Source of the DNA: Darksidea phi
Taxonomy: Eukaryota > Ascomycota > Dothideomycetes > Pleosporales > Lentitheciaceae
Length of the DNA stretch: 64,000 nucleotides
Direction of reading: 5' to 3'
Assembly: GCA_030770425.1 (NCBI GenBank)
Contig: JASJFT010000242.1
Location: 887 to 64,886, forward strand
Both the position numbers and the translations under genes were made by a program. This document shows, in pieces, positions 33,115 to 45,800 of the stretch. Below the pieces are notes generated by a model. That model worked only from the letters and a program-made list of their open reading frames with translations. It made no database searches and was not told the DNA's origin. Numbering within the stretch: position 1 is the stretch's first letter; the number at the start of each line of letters is the position of its first letter.

Positions 33115-33466
33115 TGTTATGATTGTTTAAAGCAAATTGATGTGAGGTAAAGTAAACAAGGACGAAATGAGGTGGGTGATGGCTTCAAGATGGTTTGCCA
33201 GCAAAGACGGTAGGTGTGACCCGACGCGCTCCTGTACGGATTGATCCGACTTGGAAGACGGAATTTAGATTGTAGTAGAAAGTATTGGAGAGTAGCTACA
33301 CTCACAAGAGCATGGGTCTCTCACGCGTTGGTACACTCATGGAGTGAGCGCCGCTTCACACTTACGGGAATGGTGAAGGACGACCTGCAGACTGAGGGAC
33401 CATATTCGGCACATTAGAAACTATATTGTCAGATCATAGTAGTATTTTAAGCTGTTATACTGCTTG

Positions 33467-34110
33467 CTAATTACACCATACTAACTGGAGCCTACATGAT
33501 GTCCTTCCAAGACTTGATGTTGTCCTTGGTAAGGTACGCCAGGAGCATATATGGGGACTAGAGGATCTGGAATTGCCACATGAGCTTGAGGATGTACTGG
33601 AGGGGCAGCAGGGACTGGAAACGACGCTAGAATAGGCGTTAGCGCGGGCGCTGGAGCTGGAAAATGCACTTGGGCTTGTGAGGCAGAAGGTGGCTGGGTA
33701 TCTCGATCTCGACTCTGGTGGACTTGGCCTGATCTGTAGTCGTGGGATACTTGTGCTAGCTTGTGTTAGCATGAATTCAGAAGATCATGCTAGTCGTGCA
33801 CACCTTCAAACCTGGAGGACTAGCCATAGCCCTTGCTTCATTGTCACCGGACTCGTTCGAAGACGAACCCCCCGAGCTCACCACTATGACGTCCTCTAGA
33901 GAAACCGAGGTCGCCTTCTGGACGGGTGGGTCTTTGGATGGCTGAATACCTAAAGTAGCTACATGGCGTTCAGTTCTCTCGACGAGCTTGTCGAGTTCCT
34001 CTCTTGCGAGACTGGACTGGAGCGTAATTGCCAACCTCTGCCTCGAGGTGACTGGACTGGCGTTGCCGGATGCGCTCTATATTCTCTCGAATTTGATCTA
34101 GGTCCGTCAT
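33467..34110 (-). pseudogene. Frameshifted reading frame, possible retroelement gag-like remnant
   Basis: An ATG at 34110 opens MTDLDQIRENIERIRQRQ, a charged helical start. After about 25 codons the good texture moves to another frame (SLAREELDKLVERTERHVAT) without a splice site, implying an indel near 34030. It continues as a Ser/Pro-rich chain to about 33780, and a Pro/Ala-rich piece follows to 33481. The charged coiled-coil start followed by a Pro-rich part recalls retroelement gag proteins, but no zinc knuckle or polymerase is visible, so this is a guess. Confidence 0.4.
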
Positions 34111-34580
34111 CTTGGGTGCACGAGGAATGGTGTGTAGGTGTGTAATGTCTACGCGTGTGCCAATTCCCAACAAATCCGCCCACGCCATTACGCTAAGGCG
34201 CGCTTCTACGTGACGACGAGTTTGGAAGATCGCGTGCCAAGTGTGGATTACAGCGAACGAAAACGTCGTAACTCAAAGGATGTGAGCTGCGTCGCAATCC
34301 CAAGATGAGAGTAGTCTGTGTAATAAGACATTATATACTGATACCCCTCTGGATGAGCTTTGCTAAGCTCACGACGCATCACAGATCCCAGCTCTTCTCC
34401 ATCCACTAGCACTCCTTCATCCATAACGATCCAGTCAGACCACCAAACTCGGGGTGCAATCTACCCCCCTTCTAACCCAAGTCAACTCCTCTTCCTCGTT
34501 CTCTTCCTCATCATCCCTCATCACATGCAGCAATCCACCGTGCCAACCGCTACTCCCAATTCGACCCTCTCCAACTACCA

Positions 34581-34844
34581 ATGCGAGACATCTATGGCCC
34601 GGATGCCAGTAACTGCGGGTGTAGCTGGTGCTGTCCGGGCGGCGCTCAATGTCTTTCTCTGGGATACACAGGATTGCCTGCTTATTTAGATGATATCGTA
34701 TTTATCACGACGGCAGTGATGGCGACGGTAGGCGAGAAGAGTGAGACGCTGGCGAGTGAAGTGGCGTCGCGGACGGTTGCTATGGGTATGGGTATTTCGG
34801 CTGGGATGGAAGGCGTGGTTGCATGTTGGATGGGGATGGGTTGA
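34581..34844 (+). CDS. Small Cys-rich hypothetical protein (low support)
   Basis: 87 codons from the ATG at 34581. The first third has clustered cysteines (NCGCSWCCPGGAQC), followed by a YTGLPAYLDDIVFITTAVMA stretch and a Gly/Met-rich end with some hydrophobic character. The texture is better than that of the overlapping frames on the same strand (34360-34689 and 34741-35016), which I regard as shadows. No family is recognised. A missing 5' exon is possible because the frame stays open upstream of the ATG. Confidence 0.35.
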   Translation: MRDIYGPDASNCGCSWCCPGGAQCLSLGYTGLPAYLDDIVFITTAVMATVGEKSETLASEVASRTVAMGMGISAGMEGVVACWMGMG

Positions 34845-35097
34845 AGAGGAGAGTCAGAAGTTATTGTATGCTAATAAGAAGGAAGTAAATAGATTGTTGC
34901 AGCGACGTGGGTATCCGCAACTGAACGCTAGAAAAAAGACCGCTGTGCATATGAAATCCAAATCGCTAAGAAACACGATCCATCCTAAAACTTTCACGCC
35001 ATGTGTCTATGAGTGAGAGTAAACCTGTGAACACGTTACCATGACCCCGACCTTTTGAATTGCTTTTCAGCTCCCCCAAATACCTTATTCATTTCCG

Positions 35098-36517
<1,420 letters not shown>

Positions 36518-37672
36518 TGTCGCCTCGATCGTGCACTCGTGCAAATATCGTCCGAGCTTCGTGTCACACGGCGAGGAGAAAGGCGGCGTGGGCGCTTGGA
36601 GAGGGAATGAGGAAGATCGTGAGTCCAATGGACACGAGCTCTGTCGCTGATTACGGTAGGCGGTGTGTTGGACCCTGACCTCGGAGCGGCAGAACAACGG
36701 ACCGGGATGGTCATGTGGACAAGAATTCACCCGTGCACGATCCAGCCCGTTGGGTTCATGCCGCAAGACCAAAGTGTGAGCATCACTCCCTGGACTATAT
36801 AGCGCATGTGGCCGGTCTTCGGAGGCTCTGGTTCTCTGGCAACACTTTCGACTCTTGCGGCCTTGATCTTTACATAGGAAAAGTTGGGATGATGCACTGG
36901 TTGGTTATCCAATGTTATTGCATGTGGTAGGTCCATGGGCTCGCCATAGCCCACGTCAATTCAACTAACGGATAGCACAAAGCACCAAACAGACCAGACC
37001 GGAGCGAACGAAGCAACTCCAGCAACGGGAAGCACGCACACCAATGACAATCTGAACGGCCACGAAGACACCATTGCACAACTCCGCTCGCATTCTTTAC
37101 CACTTCCTATCGCTTATGTACGGAAACGACAGTGCTCCATAAGAATGATGAGCTGACTCGAAAACGCTTAACAATGCAGATTGAATACCAAAACACTTTT
37201 TGCCTTCCACGTATCAGACGGGACCAGTTGGAGCAACCGAAAAACAAAGACGCCAAAACCGGAGAGTGGAGTTGCTCGGCCGGGGAGAAGAGGATTACAA
37301 CCATTCTATGGTGGATGAAAGATCGAGCAATGAAGATATCCGAGCAAGACTCCGTTGAAGACCATCACAACGCCGACGCAGGAAAAGACATGCAAGAAGT
37401 AAAACTTCCGGAAAATGCAGCAAGAAGGCCGTCCGGAGGACATGCTGGAATAACGCAACACTCGTGTCGCCGTCAGACAAGAGACGTAAAAAAGGAATCG
37501 CAAGGCCTCTTGACTTCGTTCGTGCCGGATAGAATTAGACTCGTGAGCGTCGGTGACCAGCATCCTAGAACGTCCGCTCCACTCATCGAAAATCAGATCG
37601 GGCCGTAAGCGTCGTCGTCATGACCAAGGAAAATCGTTATATCGTCGGCCCTCCCCCACCTACTATCCATTC
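36518..37672. other. Intergenic region between EBP-like and PP1-subunit genes
   Basis: 1,155 bp containing the promoter of the EBP-like gene and the 3' flank of the PP1-subunit gene. A 158-codon plus frame at 37132-37608 is of random, polar composition and is not called. Confidence 0.4.
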
Positions 37673-39886
37673 TTAGACACATGCTTGCGGGGTATGGTTC
37701 TGCTCAGGAAATATACCGCCATGCATATTGTACCCGAACTCGTACTGGGATGCCACTCGATCCTCAGGACCGGATCCAGTGACGGGCCCAGGGGAGGTTG
37801 GGCGCGTTGAGAAAGGACTACGGGGGGTAGACCTTGAATCATTGGCCCCATCCAAAACTGGCAGAGCAGGGGACGGGGGACTGTTCGAGGCAGAAGACTG
37901 AGCGCTCTCAGAGCTATTGCCCAGAACATACTCGGTCGCCCCGTCGGCGTGTGCGTTCTTTGCGGCCGGTGTCGTGGCTTTGGAAGAGCCCTTGGACGGC
38001 GTGCCAAACTGGAAAAACAATCAATATCCGTATCAGGCGGTTCCGGAGGATCGAGGAGCACCTACGAAGCAAAATTTCTGGATCAGTTCATTGTACTCTG
38101 CCGACTGGAGACCCGGCTTTTCCGAAGACAAGGCGTCGGGCCGGGTGCCAGGAACTGGTGCAGCAGGAACAGTAGGCTCTCCAGCGGAAGCCGTCTTGTC
38201 AAAGTAGCCCTTGGAGCTCTTGCTGGAAGAAGCAGGGGTGACGCCGCTGCGCTCTCCAAGAGCGTTCTGAGCATTGGACAGCGCAGCCGTGAGCGAGGCG
38301 CCAAAGTCATAACGGGTGGAGAAGGCCAGACCGTGGTGCTGGCGCTGAGCGGCCTGATCAGGGTAAACGCTACCGCGCTTGCTTCTAGGCTTTAGCTTGA
38401 TGGCGGAGCTAGGTGAGTCGCCAAAGGCACCACGGCCGCCACCGAATTCGAAACCATGACCAAAGTCATCGTCGAACGAGGTGGCAGGCACAGACTTGGG
38501 CCGCGGAGCGGAAGGCGAATGTCGACTACGAGGGATGGCTCGCAGAGGGCCTTTGCTGTTTTTTCCTTGCTGCTGGGTCTTCTTGACGAAGTCAACTTGA
38601 TAGTTGATCGAGTTGTTGTTGTCCCAAAATTCCTGCCCGTTCACCTGGTAGCGGACGCAAAGTAGCAAGGTCTTCGATTCCAAGTTTGCCTGATCGGCCA
38701 ACTTGATGTTGAAGTTGAACCGGTCGTAACCGTCCTCCTTTTGCTTTTTGCGCACGTCGTGATTGTACTCGGCGACCACCTCGGAAGTCGTCTTCCAGTA
38801 GTCGAGAGTGAAGCGAGCAATGACAAGCTTCTGGAAGGAGATGTTGGCGCACGCCACAATTCCTACGAGAGTCTTGTTGTCCGATGCCATAAAGATGCGT
38901 TCGACGCGCACCGGCATGGTTTGGCGTTCGTAACTATCTACTGCCGGGAAGTTGGCAAGCTTCATCTCCCATTCGGGCTCCTTCGATTTTGGCTCTTCAT
39001 AGAAAGGATACTCACTCTCACTGTCGTACATCTCGACGGGGGAGGAGCCGGCGCTGACGGCGATAGGTCGGTCGACCTGGAGGAAATGCCGCACCTGCTC
39101 CATGTTCTCGTTGAAGTGGACAGCCTTGGAGTATGTCGGGGTGCCCGGCATGCTCGATGGCCGGCGGCGAGAGGCGGGGCGTAGGGCCGGCTTCACGAGC
39201 TCACCAGACTTCTTGCGGAGAAGCGGCGGTTTTATCCGCAGCTCATCGTCTTCGATGTCGCTACCGTCGGAAGAACTGATGAGGGGCTCAGTGTTGAGCG
39301 GAGATATGGCATTCTTGTAAAGCATTATCTCGCTGGAGGAGCGCGAGTGGGAGATCTTGCGAGCGTTGGCGGACAGGGGACGGGCGGGCGCCGGCGGTGC
39401 CACCGAGTTGATGGGGGCGCTGGCCGCGCCATCTCGATGCGGTGAGCCCAATCGCTTCACGGGAATGTGTTGCAGCACCTCTTGGAGCTCCCTGAGGTTA
39501 CCAATCTTCCGGCTCCGGTCCTCGTCATCGTCCGAAGAATCAGGCGGCGTGCTGATGGCACCTGAGGGAATCAGAAGATCGTTCACAGGAGGAGGAGATT
39601 GGCGGAGGCTACCATGTGGAGACGGTCCCTTGGCGTGGTGGGCATCCGAGGTGGATGCTACGCCGTTCGCCTGGCCATTGGCAGCGACCGTGTTTGTGTT
39701 GATCGAGGGCGAGCGTCGATGCTTGCTGAGGTAGGAGGTGGACGACACGGAGCGGGGCAGGGCCGGCCGCTGTGTTTTGGCGGGCGAGGCGGGGAGCTGC
39801 TCGGTGTAGGAATGGGTTCGGCTGAGGATAGGGCTGTTTGGCTTCGAGGTTGCAGGCGACCGCTGGGTGGGCGGCGTGTAAGGCAT
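37673..39886 (-). CDS. Protein phosphatase 1 regulatory subunit with CBM21 domain (Gac1-like)
   Basis: Exons 39886-38066 and 38008-37673 (57-bp intron, phase 0) give 718 residues. Such subunits bring PP1 (Glc7) to glycogen and promote activation of glycogen synthase. The PP1-docking RVxF-type motif is KAVHF (about 254-258). The CBM21 glycogen-binding domain spans about 312-433, with RVERIFMASDN, VIARFTLDYWKTT, YDRFNFNIKL and the closing EFWDNNNSINYQVDF, the typical W-DNN-x-NY ending. The N-terminal third is rich in Ser/Pro and probably heavily phosphorylated. The C-terminal region is low-complexity. The ATG at 39886 (MPYTPPTQRS) is chosen over an open upstream extension that reads like 5' UTR. 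Without the intron the protein would end six codons into it, losing the last ~110 residues. Confidence 0.88.
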
Positions 39887-42800
39887 TCGGTCGACTTGGC
39901 AGGGTCGAGGAAGAGGATCGAATGGGCTGGGGATTAGGATCGCACGGGCATTACAAAAGAGGGTATCGAGAGGGCTTTGTCGTCTGCAGAAGGAGTCAGC
40001 GTTGTGCGATGCTATGGCCAGGCGAGCGGCAGAATGAGTGAGAAAGAGCGGGTGATGGCGCCATACGACGACGAACAAGCCCGCTTATTCACGCATCGGC
40101 TCCACGGGACCACACTTACAGAATGCAAGTGAAAGCGGCTGCGGGGGAGCTGCTCTACGGGGAGGCGGTCGTAGGTGGAGGTTCGCAACACGGGCGGCCT
40201 TCACAGCTAGTCAAAGCTGCGACGTTCGTGTGCGATTTGCTCGGCCGTGAGGAGACGCGAGACTGGACTGGGCAGACTCCAGAGGGTGGAGCGTCTGCGG
40301 GCGAAGGCGCTGCCGGCGGCTTGCGTGTATATAGAAAGCTCGATGGGTGCACACCGGGGGGAGGTGCGCAGTTCGAGGTTGCCGTGGGAGAGGGGATTAG
40401 ATATCAAAGGCGAGGGGCGTTGGCAGACCTTTGAACTAGACGGCGGCTGGCAATGGCCGGGAGGGGTGGGGGAGGAGGAGGATGAGGGCGAGGACGAGGG
40501 AGAGAATGGTTGAGGAGGATATGCAATTAGGTGCAGGACGCGGCGACTATTGGGGACGGCCCAAGTTCGCTTTTGGAATCGGGTGCGAGCCGGGATGGCA
40601 AAGAACCAACGGATTCTCGAACGCACAGACGCACCGGAAGCGAATTAATGGCTTGACGGCGCAGGGGACCCACTTCAACAACCAGGGTATGCGGCAGGGA
40701 TTGCGCAGCAGGAGGCCAAGCGGCGACGACCGGCTCGTCGTGGGTTCGCGTTCGCGGGCGAGACTACACGGCGGTACCGCGAGCGACCAGCACTGCGGCC
40801 TGGGGGTGAGTGCGGAGTGATTGTCCAGGCCCAGCAGCGACGTGACAAAGGAACATGACCTCGCTGGCTCCGACAAACGGTCGACCGTGCAACGCACTCT
40901 TCCATTCTCTTCCATTCTCTTTCATTCTCCTTCTTTATCAGCACAAGCACACCCGGGGCGGAACATGGAACAGAGCGAGGCGCTTCGCTGGACGGCGCCG
41001 GTCGGAGATGTCAGACCACGGGCCCAGCAGTCGCATCAATCCATCACTATCGACGCCCCCGTGCTGACATGCACCGTCACTTGATAAGGCCATTCTACCC
41101 ACGCGCGCACGCAAATTGCACGCTGGCTGGCGACACCGGAGTCGTTGCCAACGGGCATGGCGCAGACGCGAAGCCACCCACGCGCTGTGGCGGATGGAAG
41201 ATTACTGAAGATGACACTGTGCGCCTGTCGCGCTCGTGCCAAGTCGAAGCGATGCTTGACGTCATCGTGATCGAATGCCGTGCCGAACGGGCAGTCTGCT
41301 GAAGGCTGCGCTCATCTCGCCGTGTCTTTGCACCTTTTTTTCTTCCATGAGATATACTATGGTATGTCTCCGTCGCGGGAGATGCACGGTGCGGTACCTG
41401 GGGTGGCGGTGCTGCTCCTCGCTGCCGTCGCCGCCCTCAGAGAATTCATAGTCCCCCTCCATCGTGCGGGAGATCGTTGCCGCTTGCAAAAGAGCGGTAG
41501 ACGTGCGGTCCAATCACACTCGACAAGGCCTCCATGCCATCTCGTATCCTTGTTGTCGTTCGTTTTGCCCCTGTCCCTTGGTGGATGGCCCGTGCGACGC
41601 CCGCTCAACCCCAACAGAGCGTCGGATGGAGGACTTTGCCGTCCACACGCTCGACACTCTCTGCTGTCGACTGCATCCACGACGCACCTCCTGTCCGCCA
41701 CCGTGGGGGCGTGCAATGCCTCCGTGCCCATCTCCGACTGCGGCTTTGCCTTGCGAGATCGGGCTCTGGCGAGATGAAACTCCTGCGTCGCCTGTGCAGC
41801 GTGCTAACGTCGAGCACTGCACCATGTCCGGCATGGTGTTTATGCTCCGCAAGCTCAGACGCTACGCCGAGTCTCTATTGGGCCATCCTGATGGCGACAG
41901 CTGTTCTGTTGCGCGAGGGGCTTTAGATTTCCCCGCATTATCAATCTGGTCCTCACCGACATGCACATGGGCCTAACAAGACTCGAGACGCGTAGACCAG
42001 TGGGAGGCCGTGGCTCTGCCTCCTCGAGGCTGCTCAATACCGTGCCTCGAGACATGGCGTGATGGTACAGCGTGTTTCGAGCGTCGGTGGCTGAACTAAT
42101 TTTATCCTCAACAATCTCGGTGGCAAACTCCGAGAGCTCCAGACGGCTACCCGCTACGAGCGAGCATCGTGATGTATTTGTTGCCTCAAGACGGAACCCC
42201 GGGAGCGAGCATTCCTCCTGACCCGTAGTCTCACACCGCAAAGTCGAGATTGCCATGATTCTGTTGTCCACATGGGCTCCGACGTGAAACGGGGATGGAT
42301 GGCTGGCCTAACGTAAAGCATCGTGTCCTCCGTGAAGGTGGTGGCCTCGCCAACTTCCCCTACGCGTCCAAGCTCTGGGCGCTCCACTTCGCGCTGCCGC
42401 CAGAGATTTTGGTCGTGGCAGAATCCTGCGACGACAGCCACTGACACCCCGCGGGCAAGGGTCACTGCTCACCGCCCGCCGCCCTGGGCTAGACGCCTGT
42501 TCCCACCGTCGATCTGCCTCGCGAGCGGCGATGATGAAGAGGTTGGCCCGAGTCAGTTGCCAAGCGCGCATGAGGCTACCCCCCTCGTGTTCCACCCCCG
42601 AGGCCTGCCACCTTGCAAAAACAACACGGCTCGGGGGGAAATGGGGCCGTGTTGAAACGCGAACCTCATAACACCGGCATGCCGACAACTCCGGGCTCCT
42701 GGCTGTTGTTCCTCGCTCTCACGCTCGACCAGGTTTCCCACTTCGCTTGCACACACAGCCGCTAGTCAGTCATACAACGGTCCCCAGATGATGCAGTGTC

Positions 42801-45800
42801 TTCCGACTCAATCAACGACGGCGGAGCCAGTCTTGCGGCGTGACCATCAATGTGATGACCCTATTTCCGGGCCATCATCAAGTCTGGCACACAGCTATTG
42901 ACATTGCACACCGGCCTCCGTTTCGTCCACGGCATCCTCGACCGAGAGCCTTTCGGCTTACAGCACGGACATGAACGCATTACATCATCACGCGCGGCGG
43001 CGATTGACATTTCGCGTGATTGCTGTCTCGCCTCCTTGTCGAATCGCATGCGGTCCCACGTCGGCAAACGAATCCCTCCCACGCTGCTAAATCGAGCTTG
43101 CGCAGAGGCCATGGTTCTCAGCTCCCATTGCGGGGAAGGCCAGACCAGAGGCCGTCTGGATGCCAGCAAACGCGGTAGACATGGAGCCAGCACGTCCACA
43201 GCGCTCTTCGACCAGCAGCATTGCGACGCTGCGCTCTAGAAGCCATGCGCCCAAGAATATGTCTGGTCGCCGGTCCCAGAGAATCGAATGCCCACGGATG
43301 CGGCGGGGGGTGATGGTACCTGCCAATGGACGCGTCTGGCAGGCGCGAGACACCTCCACGATGTTTGATTGGCGGGACGCCCAGCAGCAATACATTCGCA
43401 TCCCCACACCTATCGCAAAGAATCTCGCGCACCTCGCGCCTGACACCTGACGCGCATGAGGCTCGGCAGCCTGTCAACCCCACCCCGCCGCCGCACACGA
43501 GGTCATTGCTACGCATCTTCGTCGGAGAAGCATGCAGAGGACAACCGCACGTGCACAGCAGCCCAGTCGGGCAATTTCCACGCTTAAGCGTGTGGGCCTT
43601 CCTTTTCCTCCATCACGATCCCGCGCCTGTTCACACCGCTCATCGATCGTCAGATCCGAGTTTTGCGCGTGCGACGTCGGTGCCCAGCTGACGGAGACAA
43701 ACCTGATGTTAATTAGCTCAACGCCGGCTGCGGAATCGGCCAGAGCCGTGACCGGCTTCGCTCACCCCATCCTCATCCTCCGCGCGTTGGTAGCATGCCC
43801 CGTCTGGGAATGTATCAGCACATGGGCCGACTCTGAAGGGCCGACGTCGCCGTGCCTATGGTACGGCGAGCCTGACATCCCGGCCCTGCGGCACCGCAGC
43901 TGCCGTCCAGACCATCTCGAAGGTGTGACTACAGCTCACATCCAGGCCAAGTGCCACGTCTGCCGATGCATTTGAAATGCTACGCATGCACTTGCCATGG
44001 TTCAGCCGGTGATGGTCTCTCTATACAGCCATGGCTCCATGTGCCTGCAACCCGCCACTGGGCGAGAACTTATAGCTAAGTAGCAAGACAACTCCACCAA
44101 CGCTCAAACATATTCTTTACGCAACACAGTTGACAGTGGTGGACAGCTAGTGGCAAAGAAGTGCTGTTATAGGTTTATGCTACGCTTCCACGTAGGCCAG
44201 CCAGTAGCTGTATTAGCTGCGTCCATCATTCGCTAGGCTCTCAAGCCCGTCATCACGTATGGACGCGTACCCGCTCAAGGTAACGAATTATATACGCAAA
44301 ATGCAAAACGAAGCTTTCGAATAAGCATGGGCATCCCTCCATCCCCGCCTTCCTTCTCAGACTCTCTATTGGAAGCCGCCACTAATCGTGCACAGTACCG
44401 TACTGTCTCCACAAACATTCGGCCATGTGTGGTGAGATTGCAGTGCACAGCCCTCGCTTACCTCTCTAGGATAGCCCACCCTTTACACTGCAATCTCTAG
44501 CCCAGCAGAGGAGTTGTAGACATCGAGCCGCGATGACTTCACGAACGGCCACCGTCACTTACAGCCCCGTAGCCCTCGGCGTTTGCCCTGCATATTCGCC
44601 ACCGTCGAAGATACATTTGGATGCATCCTCTCTGGAGCGCATGGACTGCCCGGCTTCGCTTGTCCTTGATGCAGCCCGCTCGTTTTCAAGAGACCGACGC
44701 TGAAAGGCGTGGTTGCCGGTTATCCGAAGTTCGTCAACCGTGCAGGGTCGCTCCTGCTGTGCGACCATGCCCAAGCGATAAGGCCACCACCGTGAAAACG
44801 CCTCACGATGCACACTCAACAGGATTTCCGCTCTGTTCCGGTCATCTGAACATCACGAATACATTAATCGTCTAGCAGCGTGGCCGTATTTGAACGCGGG
44901 CCGAGATTGTATATGCGGACGAAGCGCGAACACGACCGGCTTCCTATTTTCGTCGAAGCATGATAACAGCCGTCACCCCTCAACAACCCCATGCCCGCTT
45001 CTTACCCTATCCTTTCGCCTTGCCTACCCCTCCACAAGCGCCAAATGCTTCCAAAACCCTTGCGATTCTCATATCTGCTGTGTAACACACGCCGCTACAT
45101 ATCTGTGCATGGGGGAAATCGTGTTCAGCGAGTGGGAGGCGCGCAGCCACCCTCCCACCTCACAACGTGCCCAAGCGAATCGCTATGCATGCACGCATCC
45201 TGCATGCCGCTTATGCACTCTGCCCCAACAGTTTTCCACTCGGCTTGCTTCCGTTCGATAAGCTGAAGCCTCGAAAACGGGCTGTCGTCGCATCATGAAG
45301 GCAGACGGCAGACGCGACAATCAGCACAGGGATGCTCTTCGGTCCGATGAGGGCCGTTTTGGTCACCGAAGGCGAGGCGGGGCAACCGAGGCCACCATTG
45401 TGACTGTAGGCACATCGTGAATGTACCCACCCATGGCATCTGTAGATCGCACGTACCCACCCAAGCCCGCGCGAAGCACGAGCTTTGCAGTTCCACGGCT
45501 TGCTTGCAGAGATCCTCGACGATACGTGCACAAGTTCATGGCCCCAGTTCAACCCTATGCCGCATTGTCATTCTCGTTCTCGGCAGGTTAGGCGAAGGCT
45601 GGGGCCTGGAACCTCTACCTCGCGGCGCTTCGCGTCCTGGAATTATGTCACGTCACCCAACGCGAGCCGAGCATATCGTTCCGTCCACCATTCGGAGATT
45701 CGTTTTACGAAAACGAAATTCAGTGTCTCGCCCAATGTTTGTGTGCCGAGCGCCGGGTGCAACGCGCGCCACCGGCCCTGCATGGTTCGTTGCGCGGCGG

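Noticed and set aside
37132..37608. 158-codon plus-strand frame between EBP-like and PP1-subunit genes
   Set aside because: Polar random texture, also open on the reverse strand, lies in promoter/UTR space.
41280..41976. Overlapping 130-170-codon frames in several phases
   Set aside because: Mutually overlapping on both strands, with no motif, no coherent splice partners and no family pattern.
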